Shown: one piece after another, positions 5,808 to 7,341 of the stretch | Layout of the letters: every line of letters begins with the position of its first letter | Numbering within the stretch: the stretch's first letter is position 1 | NCBI GenBank assembly: GCA_021162305.1 | Contig: JAGGYX010000183.1 | Location: 1 to 7,341, forward strand | Length of the DNA: 7,341 nucleotides | Source of the DNA: Thermoplasmata archaeon | GTDB lineage: Archaea > Thermoplasmatota > E2 > UBA202 > JdFR-43 | Direction: 5' to 3' | Notes under the pieces: generated by a model | The model's input: the letters and a program-made list of their open reading frames with translations, nothing else | The model's database searches: none | What the model was told of the DNA's origin: nothing | Made by a program: the position numbers and the translations under genes

Positions 5808-6194
5808 ATAAAGCCTTTCTATTAAATGACGTAATGTTATCTCTCCTATTAGCTTTTCATTACTCACAACAGGTATTCTTCTATATCCTCTGCTATTCAT
5901 TTTATCAAGAATATCCTTCACCTTTTCATCTGGATGAGCTATGGTCAAATTTGGGCTCATGATGTCTTCGGCTTTCATTCCTTCTTTGTATCCATCAATT
6001 AGCTTGAGAGCATCATGCTCTGTTATTATTCCCACAGGTTTCATATCAGCCATGCTATTTACAACCCATGCATAGCATCTTCCTATTAAAACAACGAGAA
6101 CAACTTTTATGCTCGCACTCCTTTCAACTATTGGCAGGTCCCATATACGAGAATTCATTATTTCTTCGACGCTTTTTTCCAGAAATTCATGCAT
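5793..6194 (-). CDS. Stand-alone CBS-domain pair protein
   Basis: The 133 residues form little more than two CBS motifs, a module that binds adenosyl ligands such as AMP, ATP or SAM and regulates partners. The first repeat (about 7-64) opens with VEEIMNSRIWDLPIV and ends with PVGIITEHDALKLI. The second (about 74-130) opens with KAEDIMSPNLTIAHPDEKV and ends with RIPVVSNEKLIGEITLRHLIERL. The central strand of the first repeat (KVVLVVLIGRCYAWVV) is unusually hydrophobic, and the usual small-residue turn before it is less clear. No catalytic domain is attached. The start lies 3 bp after the stop of the GalT-like gene, so the two are probably co-translated. A run of six T on the minus strand at 5795-5800, next to the stop codon, could act as an archaeal terminator. 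Confidence 0.85.
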   Translation of the reverse strand: MHEFLEKSVEEIMNSRIWDLPIVERSASIKVVLVVLIGRCYAWVVNSMADMKPVGIITEHDALKLIDGYKEGMKAEDIMSPNLTIAHPDEKVKDILDKMNSRGYRRIPVVSNEKLIGEITLRHLIERLYSALF

Positions 6195-6197
6195 GAC

Positions 6198-7130
6198 TTA
6201 AATCAAAAAACCTTTTATTTCTTTTGCTATCTCCTCTGGTTTTCTTTCAAGTATTGTTTCAAAATGGAGTCGTTCAAAAAACATTGCATCATTTCTGTAA
6301 TATCTTGCCATATTTTGCCTTGTTATCATTCTGAAGTGTAATGGAAATTCATTTTCCATGCTATAATAAAGAGAGAAATTGAAACTATTCCTTCCAATGC
6401 TGTGGTAATATGATAAAATGGAGGATACTGCTTTTGCAATTTCTTCAATAGCATGCTCCAGCTCTTCTTCAATCAATCCAAAAACTTCATTAAAGCCAAA
6501 TGGAACGAAGGGAACAAAAAGCCCAATGCTTCCAATCCTCTTTATATATCTCTCCCTTTTCAATTCCTCGTCAATATATTTTTCAAATTTTTCATTGCTG
6601 GCTTTCCTCATATATGTTGTAGGCATTGCATCAGCCACCACCTGCATGTGCGGATGCAGGATGCTGGCGCCGGCGGGCATCATGTAGTTCCAGTTTATGG
6701 ACGCATATCTCACGCTGTCATCCATTTTCTTAACTTTATTGATATACTCGATGGCAAGCTGGAGATTGGATTGAATTAATTCAGGGCTAAATTCACCAAC
6801 TTCTATGTAATGCTTTTTAAATGCGCACACGCTGCTATACTTTGCATATGGATTGATGTTAGGGAAAAGAAAAGCGTTATCATTTTCTATTTGCTTTACT
6901 CCAAATTTTTCATCGAATTTTGCAAGTTTTCCTCTGCTGCAAAATATGCATGGCTCGTCTATCTTTTCAGAAAAATCCTCCTGTTTTGTTAATTCAAGAC
7001 CAACTCTATCAATTATCCTGCAGTATCTCTCAAAAACTTCATCCCACCTTATCTCAACATGCCTCTCAATCCCATTTACAATAATTATTTCATTCCATTT
7101 CTCGAACATACGTTGGTAATGTTTTCGCAT
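6198..7130 (-). CDS. GalT-like nucleotidyltransferase (HIT superfamily, galactose-1-phosphate uridylyltransferase family)
   Basis: GalT enzymes exchange UMP between UDP-glucose and galactose-1-phosphate through a uridylyl-histidine; relatives act on other sugar phosphates or on Ap4A. The 310 residues keep the main landmarks. CIFC (C61, C64) with H107 in AFKKHYIEVGEFS and H159 would make the structural metal site, as C52, C55, H115 and H164 do in the E. coli enzyme. GASILHPHMQ (154-163) is the active site, with H161 the likely nucleophile and Q163 next to it; a methionine replaces the usual glycine of HPHGQ. NINPYAKYSSV (91-101) matches the conserved N-P-YAKYS segment. The substrate is uncertain, and no other Leloir gene (galK, galE) is visible here. 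The ATG lies 11 bp after the stop of the upstream surface-protein gene; M8 is a possible alternative start. Confidence 0.8.
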   Translation of the reverse strand: MRKHYQRMFEKWNEIIIVNGIERHVEIRWDEVFERYCRIIDRVGLELTKQEDFSEKIDEPCIFCSRGKLAKFDEKFGVKQIENDNAFLFPNINPYAKYSSVCAFKKHYIEVGEFSPELIQSNLQLAIEYINKVKKMDDSVRYASINWNYMMPAGASILHPHMQVVADAMPTTYMRKASNEKFEKYIDEELKRERYIKRIGSIGLFVPFVPFGFNEVFGLIEEELEHAIEEIAKAVSSILSYYHSIGRNSFNFSLYYSMENEFPLHFRMITRQNMARYYRNDAMFFERLHFETILERKPEEIAKEIKGFLI

Positions 7131-7141
7131 TTAAATTTCTA

Positions 7142-7341
7142 TCATCTTTGAGTGCGAAGAAGGAGGAGAGGAGCATGGGATGATGTTGCCTTGATTTCTT
7201 CTTCCTCTTCGTAAACATATACATCATTCCCTTCCCCCTTTTCAACATTTCCTGCTTTGTCAACACTGTAGAACTCTATTTCATACTTTCCATATCCTTC
7301 CATTTCATACAAATGAATTTCCTCTCCAAAGTATTCCTTCC
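7142..7341 (-). CDS. C-terminal fragment of a probable surface or secreted protein with an Ig-like (OmpL47-type) repeat
   Basis: On the minus strand a frame is open from the right window edge to a TGA at 7142-7144, giving 65 residues; the N-terminus is off the window. The stretch GKYEIEFYSVDKAGNVEK is a close match to the familiar end of Ig-like or OmpL47-type repeats in large extracellular proteins, where 'Y.I.YYSVD.AGN.E' closes a beta-sandwich domain. After it come an acidic run (YVYEEEEEI) and a short tail containing four leucines (PLLLLRTQR), too short for a membrane anchor and not family-like. That tail may mean the real protein ended earlier or that a frameshift altered its end. It lies 11 bp upstream of the GalT-like gene on the same strand and is possibly co-transcribed with it. 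Confidence 0.65.
   Translation of the reverse strand, partial: KEYFGEEIHLYEMEGYGKYEIEFYSVDKAGNVEKGEGNDVYVYEEEEEIKATSSHAPLLLLRTQR

Noticed and set aside
6641..6660. Perfect 7-bp inverted repeat CCTGCAT/ATGCAGG
   Set aside because: It falls within the codons for the HPHMQ active site of the GalT-like gene and is explained by the protein sequence.

Overview
The window looks archaeal, most likely euryarchaeal and possibly Thermoplasmatota-like; the lineage is an inference and not proven. The evidence is low GC, heavy use of AGA/AGG and ATA codons, TATA-box-like elements about 23 bp upstream of start codons that lack a Shine-Dalgarno sequence (leaderless style), and gene families typical of archaea (a TrmI-type tRNA methyltransferase, a COG2100-type radical SAM protein with a TRAM-like tail, and a LipS-like radical SAM protein).

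Layout. 1-397 (+): the 3' end of an antitoxin gene overlapping a complete RelE/ParE-family toxin. 398-594: an intergenic stretch with no convincing gene; it holds an 11-bp direct repeat and a cluster of small perfect or near-perfect hairpins, two of them near copies of each other. 595-2804 (+): a tightly overlapping three-gene operon of protein-L-isoaspartate methyltransferase (pcm), a radical SAM enzyme resembling the LipS1/LipS2 lipoyl synthase family, and a TrmI-type tRNA m1A methyltransferase. 2805-2849: a short promoter region with a clear TATA box. 2850-5384 (+): a PaaK/CapK-family adenylate-forming enzyme directly abutting a second radical SAM protein with a C-terminal TRAM-like domain; then 5406-5807 (+), a small two-TM membrane protein of unknown function.

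The right part is on the minus strand and is read from right to left: the C-terminal end of a probable surface or secreted protein with an Ig-like repeat (7142 to beyond the window edge), a GalT-like HIT-superfamily nucleotidyltransferase (6198-7130), and a stand-alone CBS-pair protein (5793-6194) whose 3' end overlaps the plus-strand membrane-protein gene by 15 bp.

How the genes may work together. The pcm operon mixes protein repair, cofactor (lipoyl-type) chemistry and tRNA methylation, all SAM-dependent. The ligase and TRAM radical SAM pair is the most intriguing part: an acyl-adenylating fold with no recognisable C-terminal catalytic GK motif, placed with zero spacing next to a radical SAM enzyme carrying a possible RNA-binding domain. 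No mobile element, rRNA, tRNA or CRISPR array was found.
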